NCBI GenBank assembly: GCA_028551475.1 | Contig: CM052357.1 | Span: forward strand, 868,001 to 932,000 | Source of the DNA: Casuarina equisetifolia | Taxonomy: Eukaryota > Streptophyta > Magnoliopsida > Fagales > Casuarinaceae | Direction of reading: 5' to 3' | DNA length: 64,000 nucleotides | In this document: positions 1 to 10,873 of the stretch, in pieces | Numbering within the stretch: the stretch's first letter is position 1 | Layout of the letters: every line of letters starts with the position of its first letter | Translations under genes and position numbers: made by a program | The notes under the pieces: model-generated | What the model was told of the DNA's origin: nothing | What the model saw: the letters and a program-made list of their open reading frames with translations, nothing else | The model's database searches: none

Positions 1-163
1 TCTGATGACTGAAGTCACCATCCCAGGAACCATTCCAGTCCCAGCTCTTGCTGGACCACTGTATACTCCTGGTCCCCATCCAAAATCTACATCAACAAAC
101 CTCAAACGACTCATGTCAGAGACCACAAACGCTCCTCCGCTATGGAACCCATTCCGTCCATTC
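1..163 (-). pseudogene. BAHD acyltransferase fragment (DFGWG region), cut by a Copia insertion
   Basis: Read on the minus strand from 163 to 1, one frame stays open for 54 codons and contains SDMSRLRFVDVDFGWG followed by VYSGPA and MVPGM. The DFGWG motif is the conserved C-terminal structural motif of BAHD acyl-CoA-dependent acyltransferases. The sequence after it resembles the alcohol acyltransferase / benzyl alcohol benzoyltransferase type. The fragment runs off the left edge of the window. On its 5' side it stops abruptly at 163, where the LTR of a Copia element begins. The upstream part of the gene (HXXXD motif) is not found beyond the element, because the right flank belongs to a duplicated NLR segment. 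Family assignment is from the motif and its context; the exact substrate cannot be told. Confidence 0.75.
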
Positions 164-438
164 TGTTGAAGGTTGAAGATTTTATATTTATGTTACCATA
201 TATTGCACCTAGAATAAGGCCCAATATATTTTCCTATATTATGAGATATTAGGGTTTTCCTTGTATAAGCCTCATTTATGTTTATATATAGCCTCTTAGG
301 TTAACATGTAAATTATATAGCCGCATACTAAGAGTTCTTTTCTCTACGGCTTTGTTTTCTCTTGTAACTAGTTTTGGTTTTGCTTGATTAATAAACAAGC
401 TTTTATTCCAAACATACAAGAGTTCATCAAATTCTTCA
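164..438 (+). repeat. 5' LTR of Copia 1
   Basis: This 275-bp direct repeat matches 5640-5914 with about two substitutions. It begins TGTTG and ends TTCA, obeying the TG...CA rule. Confidence 0.95.
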
Positions 439-452
439 TGGTATCAAGAGCC
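439..452 (+). other. Primer-binding site of Copia 1
   Basis: TGGTATCAAGAGCC begins at the base after the 5' LTR. It is complementary to the 3' end of initiator methionine tRNA, the usual primer of plant Copia elements. Confidence 0.85.
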
Positions 453-1006
453 AACGATTTTGTTGGGTTTTGCGGAGCCGCATATCGCTTGTAGTGCGAT
501 AGTTTTCATTTAGCTCCGTCGGGTTTTTGGCTTTCTCTCTCTTCCGTCGGGATTTCGGCTTTCTCTCTCTCTGGGAAAGGTGCTGCACATGGATAAGCTA
601 CATCTTCCAAACCGAAAAGTGGGGTCTTTGTTATTCACACGAGACTTTGCTTTTGCCAGAACCAAGACAAAGGTGAAGCTTTTTGTCCTTTAGTGAAAAG
701 CTAAACTTTTGTCCTCAGTGCAAAGCTTTTGTCCGAGAACAACTTGGTGGTGTGGCCTTACGTGGTATTTTTTTTCTATTCCAAAACGGAAAGAGGGACT
801 TTGCCAACATATGAATTTTCTTGCTTTTGCCGATTGATTTTGGTATTCTCTTTTGCCGATTGATTTTGGTATTCTCTTTTCCTTCTCGCTTCCGCACTTT
901 GTGACTATATTTTGATTTGCTATTGTGGTTTGGATATTCTATCAAACTGTTATTTTTCTTGGATATCTCTTGATAAAAGTAGTTTGGAGACCTTTTTGAT
1001 TTTGTC

Positions 1007-4000
1007 ATGGCTACTGAGTCGGATCCTTTTCAACCACCGGTTACTCCATATGTTGCTCCTCATGCTCGGAAAACTCACCAAGAGAAGAGGGATCAATCAG
1101 GTTCTAAATCGGATCATCATGAGGGTTATGTTTTCCTAATTCCGATCATCACAGACCCGAACGACCCCTTATATCTACCACCCGGTGACACTAGTGGAGC
1201 TCCTTTGGTTGGTTTCAAACTCAATGGCTCTAGTAATTATGCTATTTGGAGTCGTGCTATGAAACTTGCTCTTCTCTCTAAGAACAAGTTGGTATTTGTG
1301 GATGGTAAATACCCTGCTCCAGCTGAAAATTCACCTTATTTGCCTATCTGGGAGCGTTGTAATGCGATTTGTCTTTCTTGGATCCTTAACTCGCTATCTG
1401 GACAACTCCATGAGGGCTTAATCTACACAGTTAGTGCTGCTGATCTCTGGAAGAAGCTCTGTACTCGTTATAGCCAGGTCGACCCGACCCGGATCTACGA
1501 CCTTTTGAATGAATTAAGCTCCACAAAGCAATTGGGTGGATCAATTGCTTCTTATTTTCATCGCTTGAGAGCATTATGGGATGAGTATGCAGCATTGATG
1601 GCTCTGGATTCACCGAAAATGTCCAAAACTAACGGTTGAAAACTTCATCAAGAACGCATGAAGTTTTATCAATTCTTGAAAGGACTAGATGACCGCTTTT
1701 CTCATCTTAGAGACCAGATTTTGCTCATGAGGCCACTTCCTGACGTTTTGCAAGCTTACTCCATCGCCAACAATGCCGAATACCGGTATGGAGGTCCAGA
1801 GAAGACGATTGGTGATTCTCAGGCTTTTACGTCGACATATGGGACCGACGCAACAAGCTGGTCCGCATTTGAGCCACTTGTTGCAACACCAGGGCCTAAG
1901 CGATCAACTGGGACAACACCTCTGCATAACGAAAATGACACATCGTTTTCGCTCAAAGTAGGGCAAAATGATGCATCATCTAGGGTTTCTGGCAAACCCA
2001 AATGTGAGCATTGTGGACGAAAGGGGCACCGCAAGGAAAGTTGTTATCGTCTTAAAGGACCACAATGTGAGCATTGTCAACTTTTTGGACATAAGAAGGA
2101 AGCTTGTTACAAGCTTAATGGCTATCCCCCAGGTCACAAGAATTTTACTAGTAATTCTACTGTCAATTTGGCCATTATTGAGCCTAGTCATTGCACTTTT
2201 ACACCAGAGCAGTATGAGCGCATTATCCATTTGATCAAGGAAGACTATGGTAGGACCTCTCATGCTAATGGAGCAGGTATTTCAGAATCTTTTCCTTACA
2301 TTTGGATTATAGATAGTAGGGCCAGTGATCATATTGTTGCTGATTTTAATTGCTTAGAATTTCCTGTTAAATGCATGACTAAGTCTAGATCTGTTAAACT
2401 GCCAAATGAGGAATTAACCCAAGTCACCCACACTGGTTCCATAACCCTAGTAGACGGTTTAAAATTACATACCGTTCTTTATTCTCGTGATTTCAAATAT
2501 AATTTGTTGTCCGTAGCTAAATTCACTACTGAGAATAACTGTTTAGTGGTTTTCTATGCTGATTTGTGTGTGTTTCAGGACCTCTCGACGGGTGATGTCA
2601 AGGGAATTGGTAGAATGCGACATGGACTTTATTTTTTCTTGCACCCTAGGAATAAGCATGTTAGCAAATTTTCCGGTACTGTACCGGCCCTTTCAATTAC
2701 TTCAGCATGTAATGACCTTAGTTTTCATTTATGGCATTCAAGACTTGGTCACATGTCTTTATCTAAATTTAAATTTTTGAATGATTTCAAAGATTTTCCG
2801 TCTTCTGATTTCCATTGCTCAGTTTGCCCTCTTGCTAAGAAAACACGTGATTCATTCACTGTTCGCACTGAGAATGTCAAAAATCTTTTTGATTTAATCC
2901 ATGTGGACATTTGGGGACCATATCATGCCCCAAATTATGATGGTTCGAAATATTTTCTAACCATTGTTGATGATTTTTCACGAGGAACTTGGACTTTCCT
3001 CATGAAACATAAGACTGAAACAGTATCACATTTGGAACGTTTCTTTAACATAATTCAAAATCATTTTAGCATTGGAATCAAACGCATTCGTTCTGATAAT
3101 GCAACTGATTTCTTTAATTCCTCATGTGACAAATTGTTTTCATCACGGGGTATAATGCATGAAAGTTCATGTGTATATACCCCACAACAGAATGGTGTGG
3201 TAGAACGTAAACATCGTCACTTATTAGATGTTGCACGGGCATTAAAATTTCAAAGTCACATGCCTACATGTTTTTGGGGTGAGTGTATACTCACTGCCAC
3301 ACACATTATCAATCGCATTCCTTCTTCAGTCTTACATGAAAAATCTCCTTATGAGATGATTCATAGGAAAGCTCTTGACCTCTCTAGACTTCGAGTCTTC
3401 AGTTGTCTTTGCTATGCTTCAGTGGTGGGGTATAAAGATAAATTTGCCCCTCGAGCTATTCCTAGCATTTTTATGGGATACCCTTTTGGGCAAAAAGGGT
3501 ATAAACTTTATGACATTGAAAGAAAGAAATTTTTTGTGAGTCGTGATGTTCATTTTCATGAAAATGTTTTCCCTTTCACAAACATAAAGAATGGGTCCCA
3601 TTCTTCAGAATTTCCTATGATGTCATCTCAAGATGAGGAGCCTGCACAACAAGTTATCAGAGTTAACCCTAATTCAGATACTCAGGTAATCTCTCCTACC
3701 CAATCAAATTCTATTCCTGATACAACCATTCATACTACACCAGATATTACCACTTCCAATATCTCAGGCAACCAACCCAATGATTCTACCTCGGAGATTA
3801 TAGATCCTCCTTCTACATCACCTCCTGTTTTCACTTATGATGAGACAGAGGATGATCCTTTCTCACCAACCATGCATAATCCCACAGTCCCTTCATTACC
3901 TCCTAGACGATCTACTAGAATTTCCAGGCCACCCATATGGACTCAAGATTATGTTTGCAACAATGTTAGCTCATCCATACAATACCCCATATCTGATTAT

Positions 4001-5632
4001 GTATCTTATACACATTTACCCATTTCACATCAACACTTCATAGCAGCCATTTCACCTGAGATAGAACCCTTGTTCTACCATGAGGCAGTTAAGGATTCTA
4101 GATGGCGAGATGCCATGGATCAGGAAATGAAAGCATTAGAATCGAATGGAACATGGGAACTGGTAGACCTACCACCACGGAGAAAACCCGTAGGATGTAA
4201 ATGGGTATACAAGATTAAGTATCATGCTGATGGGAGTATTGAGCGGTTTAAGGCTCGTCTAGTAGCGAAGGGTTATAGTCAGACAGAAGGCATCGATTAT
4301 CATGAGACTTTCTCTCCTACAGTAAAATCTGTGACAGTTAGAAGTGCATTATCTATTGCTTCACAACGTAAATGGACTATTCGACAAATGGATGTCCATA
4401 ATGCATTTCTATAGGGAGATTTAGATGAGGAAGTATATATGAAACCACGACCTGGGAGTCCTTTTGAAGGGGGGTCCAAAGTATGTCGATTGAAGAAATC
4501 TTTGTATGGGTTAAAGCAAGCTTCACGACAGTGGAATGAGAAGTTTACAGAAGCTTTAGTATCTGTTGGCTATCGACAGTCACTGTATGACTATTCTCTT
4601 TTCACTAAAGGACAAGATAATAATATTGTTTTAGTGCTCATATATGTGGATGACATCTTAATTACTGGTAATTGCACACAAGAAATTGAGGCTTTACAAG
4701 CCTATCTTCATTCTACATTTCGAATCAAGGATTTGGGAGAACTCAAGTATTTTCTTGGAGTTGAGATCCTTCGAGATTCAAATGGCATGCATCTTAGTCA
4801 ATGTAAGTATATCTTAGAATTGATCTCTGACTTGGGACTATCAGCTGTAAAGCCTGTTGGAAATCCTATGGAGACAAATGTCTTATTTACTAGCTTGAAA
4901 TATGATGAGCAAGTTCGTCCACAAATAGATGATCCACCATTTGAGAACATCTTGAGTTATCAACAATTGATTGGTAAGCTGAATTATCTTGATATGACAC
5001 GCCCTGACATCGCTTTTCCCGTACACCTCTTAAGTCAATTCATGCATGCTCCCAAGCGATCCCATTGGGAGGCAGCTCTCCGCATTGTCAAGTTTCTTAA
5101 AGGAACAATAGGGCTTGGTTTATTCTTTCCTTCAGATGACGATTTTCTCTTGCAAGCCTTTTGTGATGCTAGCTATGCAAAATGTCCTATGACACGTCGA
5201 TCCACTACTGGCTTCTGTCTTACACTTGGACATTCAGTAATTTCTTGGAAAAGTAAAAAGCAACCAGTTGTGACTCTTTCTTCAACAGAGGCTGAATACA
5301 GGGCCATGGCAACCACTACTTGTGAGATCGTTTGGGCAGTTGGTCTATTAAAAGATATGGGAATTAATGTTTCACAGCCAGTGCTGTTATATTGTGATAA
5401 TGAAGCAGTGCAAAAATTGGCAGAAAACCCAGTCTTTCATCAGAAGACCAAGCATATAGATGTTTCTTGTCATTTTATTCGAGAAAAAATACGTCATGGT
5501 TTAATTAGCACAGCACATGTTGGGAGTGGTGATCAACCTGCAGATATTCTGACCAAGGCTTTAGGGACAAATCAACACTATCATCTCCTTAGCAAGCTTG
5601 GGGTCTTGGACTTCTTTCGACCCTCAGCTTGA
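1007..5632 (+). pseudogene. gag-pol region of Copia 1
   Basis: The gag part (from 1007) resembles the Copia-type gag family of RE1-like elements (DPLYLPPGD, then LNGSSNYAIWSRAM). Two CCHC zinc knuckles follow near 1996-2115 (CEHCGRKGHRKESC and CEHCQLFGHKKEAC). The aspartic protease region is near 2305. The integrase begins with an HHCC-type segment near 2730 (LWHSRLGHMS) and its core runs to about 3300. The reverse transcriptase spans about 4080-4800 with YVDD near 4647, and the RNase H spans about 5140-5520 (FCDASYAKC, SSTEAEYRA). The domain order is diagnostic for Ty1/Copia. About two breaks interrupt it, so it is treated as a fossil although it is well preserved. Confidence 0.9.
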
Positions 5633-5639
5633 AGGGGGG
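5631..5639 (+). other. Polypurine tract of Copia 1
   Basis: GAAGGGGGG lies directly before the first T of the 3' LTR, which is the expected place and composition for the plus-strand primer. Confidence 0.85.
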
Positions 5640-5914
5640 TGTTGAAGGTTGAAGATTTTATATTTATGTTACCATATATTGCGCCTAGAATAAGGCCCAA
5701 TATATTTTCCTATATTATGAGATATTAGGGTTTTCCTTATATAAGCCTCATTTATGTTTATATATAGCCTCTTAGGTTAACATGTAAATTATATAGCCGC
5801 ATACTAAGAGTTCTTTTCTCTACGGCTTTGTTTTCTCTTGTAACTAGTTTTGGTTTTGCTTGATTAATAAACAAGCTTTTATTCCAAACATACAAGAGTT
5901 CATCAAATTCTTCA
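5640..5914 (+). repeat. 3' LTR of Copia 1
   Basis: This 275-bp copy of the 5' LTR contains the GCGCC variant near its start. The inverted piece that follows carries the same variant. Confidence 0.95.
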
Positions 5915-5966
5915 ATTCTAGGCGCAATATATGGTAACATAAATATAAAATCTTCAACCTTCAACA
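5915..5966 (-). repeat. Inverted copy of the first 52 bp of the Copia 1 LTR
   Basis: This is the exact reverse complement of the start of the 3' LTR (TGTTGAAGG through CGCCTAGAAT). It abuts the LTR end with no spacer. At 5966/5967 it changes directly into sequence matching 46906 onward. It therefore marks the left edge of duplicated segment A. Confidence 0.9.
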
Positions 5967-6726
5967 ATAAGTATGTACCAAGTATCCACATAGCGTGTCA
6001 ATAATCATGTTGGCTGCTGCAACTCATCCGATACCATCATGGGATTTTGCATCTGAACCATCATTGACCCCGCCACAGAAGACGGAGCAGCTCGGTCATT
6101 CATTCGGTGACGCTGGGCCAACCTCCATCGGCATGGGGTATCACCAATATTGCTTTTCACAAGATGTTAAAAGGTTGAACTCCTTTAACCTCTTACTTTC
6201 CCGTTATTTTTAAAAACGAGGAATAACTTTGTTGTCAACAAGATGACAACATATTTGCCAACTTAGGGGACGTTTGGAAACTTCCGAACTTTATTTTTCT
6301 GTCTGTCAAAATTAATTGATTAATTGATTAATTGAAACCCCCCAATTATTGGTGTTAAACCTATCACAAAAGCTTAAGATAGAAAAGAAAATATGAGTTT
6401 TACAATTTGATTAATTTTATAATACTCGACCTAGTGTTTGACTTGAATTCTCAATTATTAAGTGTAGAACACTGATTATTGGGTTGAAACATGACGGAAT
6501 TTGTGAAATCAATATTCGAATAAGAACTTACACTTGTCCAAAATGTTTTAACATGACAAGCAAAATAATTGGCTTTTTATAAGTTGACATCAACACTTTA
6601 TATGTTTTTATGTTGGTAGCTTTTACTATCTAAGTCATAAACCTAAGGTGACCGGTTACAAAAATTGCATATGAAAATTTAAAACTTGTACGAAATTTTG
6701 AACAAAAAGAAGATCAAGCATGAAAC
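5967..6726. other. Left end of segment A, no clear gene
   Basis: A 72-codon ORF at 5995-6213 is kept in copy B with one amino-acid change, but it matches no family I know and may be chance. The stretch at about 6258-6350 corresponds to the right arm of an inverted repeat that is seen complete in copy B (46411-47283). The rest is AT-rich and featureless. Confidence 0.6.
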
Positions 6727-7061
6727 TGTAACGAAGGAACCACTGAGCCAAAAGCCAGAACTGGCTAGTGGTGTGGCCCCTTAATTACCTTTAGCCCGTA
6801 ACAGACCACCACACTCCGCAGCCCGACTCCTGGTGGGCCACCGGGACCCCCCGTAGACCCTTCGGGCCTAGCCCACTAGGCGAGCTGGAATCTCCCTGCT
6901 TTTTCAAGGGAAATTCCCGAGTAAATCCTCAAGCAGACCCACGCGGGAATCGAACCACGGATGGGGACCTGCTCTGATACCAATTGTAATGAGGTAACCA
7001 CTAAGCCAAAAGCCAGAACTGGCTAATGGTGTGGCCCTTCAATTACCCTTAGCCCGTAACA
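6727..7061 (-). mobile_element. TRIM (terminal-repeat retrotransposon in miniature), complete
   Basis: A 335-bp element has 77-bp LTRs at 6727-6803 and 6985-7061. On the minus strand each begins TGTTACGGGC and ends GTTACA. The primer-binding site (ATTGGTATCAGAGC, minus strand, 6971-6984) follows the 5' LTR. The target-site duplication is GAAAC at 6722-6726 and 7062-7066. The 181-bp interior codes for nothing and is clearly GC-rich against AT-rich surroundings. Copy B has the empty site (TGAAACTCAAG near 47670), so insertion came after the segmental duplication. Confidence 0.92.
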
Positions 7062-7066
7062 GAAAC

Positions 7067-7862
7067 TCAAGCGACCAACAATTGAATTGGCATTTATACA
7101 AACTCTATCCACAGTTCTACCGTATCTTATATAGTTTTGACAATTTCTTAATAAACCTTCTCTTGATCTGGGTGGAAGGCCAAAAGGGGTACAAAGTTGT
7201 TGAGTTGCCCAAGTTCCTCGAACTCAGGATAAAAAAAAGCTGATGCAGACTCCAGGATTAACGATGAGGTTTCCAAGAACACAAAAAGGACTTTCTCCTT
7301 TGCCCACGGTCACCCACAACACTTCTACAATTGCCGGTATGGGCAACTCATGGAGTGTTGCCTATACATTATTAGTTGTCATTTTGTCCTTGCTTTGGAC
7401 AGGCAACAATAAAGTAAGTGATTTCAAAGCCTACAAAGATGGAAGCTGTTGGGAGTAGTTTGAAAAATCTATAATCCTATGAAGATCCATAGAAATTCCT
7501 TGAAATTTATGATGGAATTCACATTGATAAGGAGCAACGTGCAGAATCTGTTACATTTACACATAAAAAGAACTAGTGAGTGGGAGAAAGTGCTACATTC
7601 ACGCAATTTGAGAGAGAGAGAGAGAGAGATAGTGATGTGTATTGATGTTTCATTCATTCTATTTTTGGGATCAATTACGATATTTGAACAACCACTAAAC
7701 ACCTCATGTCCATCAAGCAGTGGTAATATTCATATAGACTATTATGTTGATATTAGAGATGGTTGCTACTTTAAGAGCTCCTTTTCAAGTCTTCCAAACC
7801 TTTATTAGAAAAGCTTGACTTGTAGGTGCTAAATATTTGGGTAAAAAATAGCACAATTGAGG
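7067..7862. other. Segment A intergenic, short ORFs only
   Basis: Short ORFs (for example 7243-7458, 71 codons) are partly conserved in copy B at 47850-48065 but resemble nothing I recognise. A short (GA)n tract lies near 7612-7630. Confidence 0.5.
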
Positions 7863-7867
7863 TCAAC

Positions 7868-9145
7868 TAATAACTTTATTTTTATAGAGTTATTTTACCT
7901 ATTTTTTAGGCAATAAATAATACAATGCTTATGAGAAAATATTTGAACTCTTCTTATTTATTTGAATTTGTCTTGTTTTTGTAGCACAAGGAGGCAAAGA
8001 GAAAAGGGATGAACATGGAGAACCTGATGCTTATTGTGTGGCAAAATTGTAATATCAAGATCAAGAGAGTCAAGATGGGCTTGGGCTTTGCATAATTGTT
8101 ATTAGATTTTCTATTGTTATTGAATTTTCTATTTAAATAGAAAACCCAATCATGTTAGGAATTCAAGTCTCAATTAATTTAGGAGTTCAAAACTCAATTG
8201 TTTTAGGTCTCTAAAACCTAATTGTTTTAGATCTCTAAAACCCAATTCTACTAGGATAAGAGATAAGTCTAAACCCAAACCTTATTTAAGAGAAGAGAAG
8301 AGGCAAAAGAAGGAGAAGGGGAGGAAATTGAGCACAACTTAAGAAAGAGGCCAAGAATTCAAGGTTTTCTTGAACAGAAGATAAAAAGGGTGACAGACTT
8401 CTTGTTCTTGGATTCAAGATGCCTTCTTTATTTCTTATTACCATTCTTCCTTATTATTTCTTTATGTTTTAGTTTATTTTTGTTAGAGCTACGATGTAAC
8501 CTAATTATAATAGTATGAATCTTATGATTATTATGTTTTGCAAGATATTTTATTTATGTGAAGTTACATATTACGGAGTTTAATGCTTTTAGGTGATTAG
8601 CTACCACCTAGATGACTTGATTTGCATGTTAAAGACCGACAGGAAATAGCATGCAGTTGCTTCTTGTAATATGTAACCATAGATTAAATATGGATAGACA
8701 TATACCATATTGTTTGTGTGGCTTTCGGTGTAAACTGGGAATATTCATAGATCCTAATGCATTTGGTTTGTTTCAATTCACATATAGAGATATAGTGAAT
8801 TAATGAACTAAGTAGGTTTGCTATACCTAGACATAGGATAGTAAATAAATTAAGAAATTCCACCATCACATAGATATTATCTCTCTTGCAAGCATAAATA
8901 ATCAATATTAGTACCTAGTAATTATGGTGAAGTCATATGCTCTAACATATTTCTTTTATTAAGTTTTCTTAGACTTAGTTAGTTAATCTATCATCCATCA
9001 ATTTGGTTTGCTAGATAAATTCTAGGAGTTATTCACCGTTAGTAATTAGTTGGTCTAGTAATCACCAATCTCTGTGGGACAATATCTTTCTTATCATTAT
9101 ATTACTTGTTCAACATGTTCACTTGCATATAAAATTCACCGAACA
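7868..9145 (-). mobile_element. Solo LTR (family also at 30896)
   Basis: A 1278-bp insertion is absent from copy B, whose site reads straight through GGTCAACTATCCC near 48487. It is flanked by a 5-bp duplication TCAAC (7863-7867 and 9146-9150). On the minus strand it begins TGTTCGGTGAA. It has no internal protein domains, primer site or second terminal repeat, so it is an LTR left after recombination. It is very similar to 30896-32147 in opposite orientation. The parent family is not identifiable here; a Gypsy-type element is possible given the length. Confidence 0.85.
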
Positions 9146-10197
9146 TCAACTATCCCACATTTTCAAACTGTAAATTTGATAGAAGCTTAATGAATGTGAA
9201 CTTGGGAACAAGCAATTTTTTTCTTCTTTGAGTTCAAAAACAAATTTGTGGCAAGAGATTGTGGAAATCTCGTTGTTATGGTTCGAAGGTGGTTCACTTA
9301 CTAGCCGGTTTACGTCCGTCTGTCCGGAAAAAAATTATAAATGGAAGTAATTGCGATGACAATAACTGTTGCCAATCAATAATTGCCTCAATGTCCTTAC
9401 ATTTACAACATTTATGCAATCAACAAATTCCAACACACCATACGAGTTGGCATTTTTAGTTGAAGAGGAATGATTCTAACATGTTAATGTATCCAACTCA
9501 CGGTTCCACATTCCTATGAAATTGGGATGGGGGATTAGTGCCACCTGTTAAATTCATTTGTACCACTTATTTTATCCTCTATTTATGAATGTTTTAAACA
9601 GTCACGTGTAAATAAGAACTCAACTTTAATTTGTGGTTGTCAACTGAGCTTTTATAGAAATCTATACTTTTTTTATGGTTGTAAAGGTAAAATGAAACTA
9701 AACGTGCAATTCAGACCTCTTTAAAAGGATCAGTACTAGTGTTGCATATTAGCTTTCCTTTAGTGATTGGACAAGTTTGTTAACCGTGACCACCAAATTG
9801 AAGGGAATAATCAAGCTTCCCTATTCTGGTAGAAACAAAAGGAAGAAAATATAATAGAGTGATAAAGCAAGAATTCTAGAAATCATGAAAACAAGTAAAA
9901 GTTATCCTGTTAGACTAAGAAAAAGGTAGTCTTGACTTGGTGTCTTTGTCCACTCTTATGGGATGGGAATTCAAAGCTATACATCTTTTGCTTTCAACAC
10001 GCACCGGCCATGCACACGTTCTACAATTCAATATGTTAGATAAGATGTAGCTTAAGAATAGGACAGCTACTTTTGCCTTTCCCCACCATGCATTGTTTGA
10101 CCAAGCTTTGCCATTCATAAATAACTTATAAGACTTTGGCGGATAAGACAGAAATGTTTTGTTTATGCTTTGATTTTCAGCTATTGAAGACGTTATC
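9146..10197. other. Segment A intergenic with NLR-upstream-like repeat
   Basis: No gene is seen. The stretch at about 9697-9930 resembles 22700-22930 (for example the shared TTAGCTTTCCTT and GATTGGACAAG). At 22700 the same sequence lies about 1.1 kb upstream of the intact CNL. The stretch therefore looks like another relic of the ancestral NLR repeat unit. Confidence 0.5.
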
Positions 10198-10873
10198 AAT
10201 TTTAAGAAATAAATGGTAATTTTCATTAGCCAAAGCTAGAGTATTATGGAGTTTTGAATAACTTACGCAAGGAAAGTTGAATGAAACATATTTCAAGTCA
10301 TTTTTCATGTAATCTCTTGTATGCAAAGAATTTTGATTGGCACATGTATAAGAGTCTAGCTATAGTCAAAGACATTTGCTTTACTTTTAACCAATATAAA
10401 CCCATGAGTAAAGTTGAGGCTAGGTTAATCCTATAGAAGATGTTTGAACCAAAGTGCGCAATTATAGTTAGCTACTTTATATAATTTTTGACTTGTTGAA
10501 TTTTGCTTTCTCTAAATTTTGCTAATTATTGATACAACTCAAAAGGTTTTGGAATTTTGGCAAACCAACATAACTATGCTTTCATAAATGATCACATAAA
10601 ATTCTAAACAAAATTTTTTAAAAAGTCTTTCTTAGGGTGATGTTCGAGCACATTCACAAGAAAGTGAATTTATTCTTCTTCTTTCTTTCCTTTCAATTTC
10701 TAAAGCAAGGACACGAATAAAGACTTCTCCATCTTCACCATACTACCCATGTAGATGCCTAGATAGATGCACCCAAAAAAAAAAATGATTAGATGTTGTG
10801 TTTTCAAAACTGAATTTAGTTACTAGGGATTGTATGGAGCTTGTGAAAAATGCTAGCTTTGGGTATGTGATGT
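10198..10873 (-). promoter_or_regulatory. Orphan NLR upstream region, copy A
   Basis: This stretch aligns in order with the 5' flank of the intact CNL (about 21645-22140). Shared anchors include CCAAAGCTA, GAGAGT/AGAGTCTAGCT, GCTTTA...CCAAT, AATTATAGTTAGCTACT, TTGTTGAATTTTGCTTTC and ATGAAAATGCTAGCTTT-like text. To its left, where the minus-strand CNL would start, there is no coiled-coil or NBS coding. It looks like an upstream region whose gene was deleted. Whether it still has any promoter activity is unknown. Confidence 0.6.

Larger units (their letters stand above)
164..5914 (+). mobile_element. Ty1/Copia LTR retrotransposon 1 (young, nearly whole)
   Basis: An LTR retrotransposon of 5751 bp with 275-bp LTRs starting TGTTGAAGG and ending TTCTTCA, a primer-binding site directly after the 5' LTR, a G-rich polypurine tract directly before the 3' LTR, and a gag-pol region in Copia order (gag, protease, integrase, reverse transcriptase, RNase H). 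The two LTRs differ at only about 2 of 275 positions by eye, so insertion is recent in plant terms. The coding region looks almost whole, with roughly two breaks. No matching target-site duplication is seen: the left flank is the BAHD fragment and the right flank is an inverted LTR piece, so the right end was rearranged. Confidence 0.93.

Noticed and set aside
6971-6984. Real tRNA-Met gene
   Set aside because: The match to initiator tRNA is only the primer-site complement of a TRIM; no cloverleaf is present.
8684-8905. 73-codon ORF (minus), also at 31136-31357 (plus)
   Set aside because: Both lie inside the two solo LTRs of the same family and are chance ORFs preserved only because the LTRs are similar.
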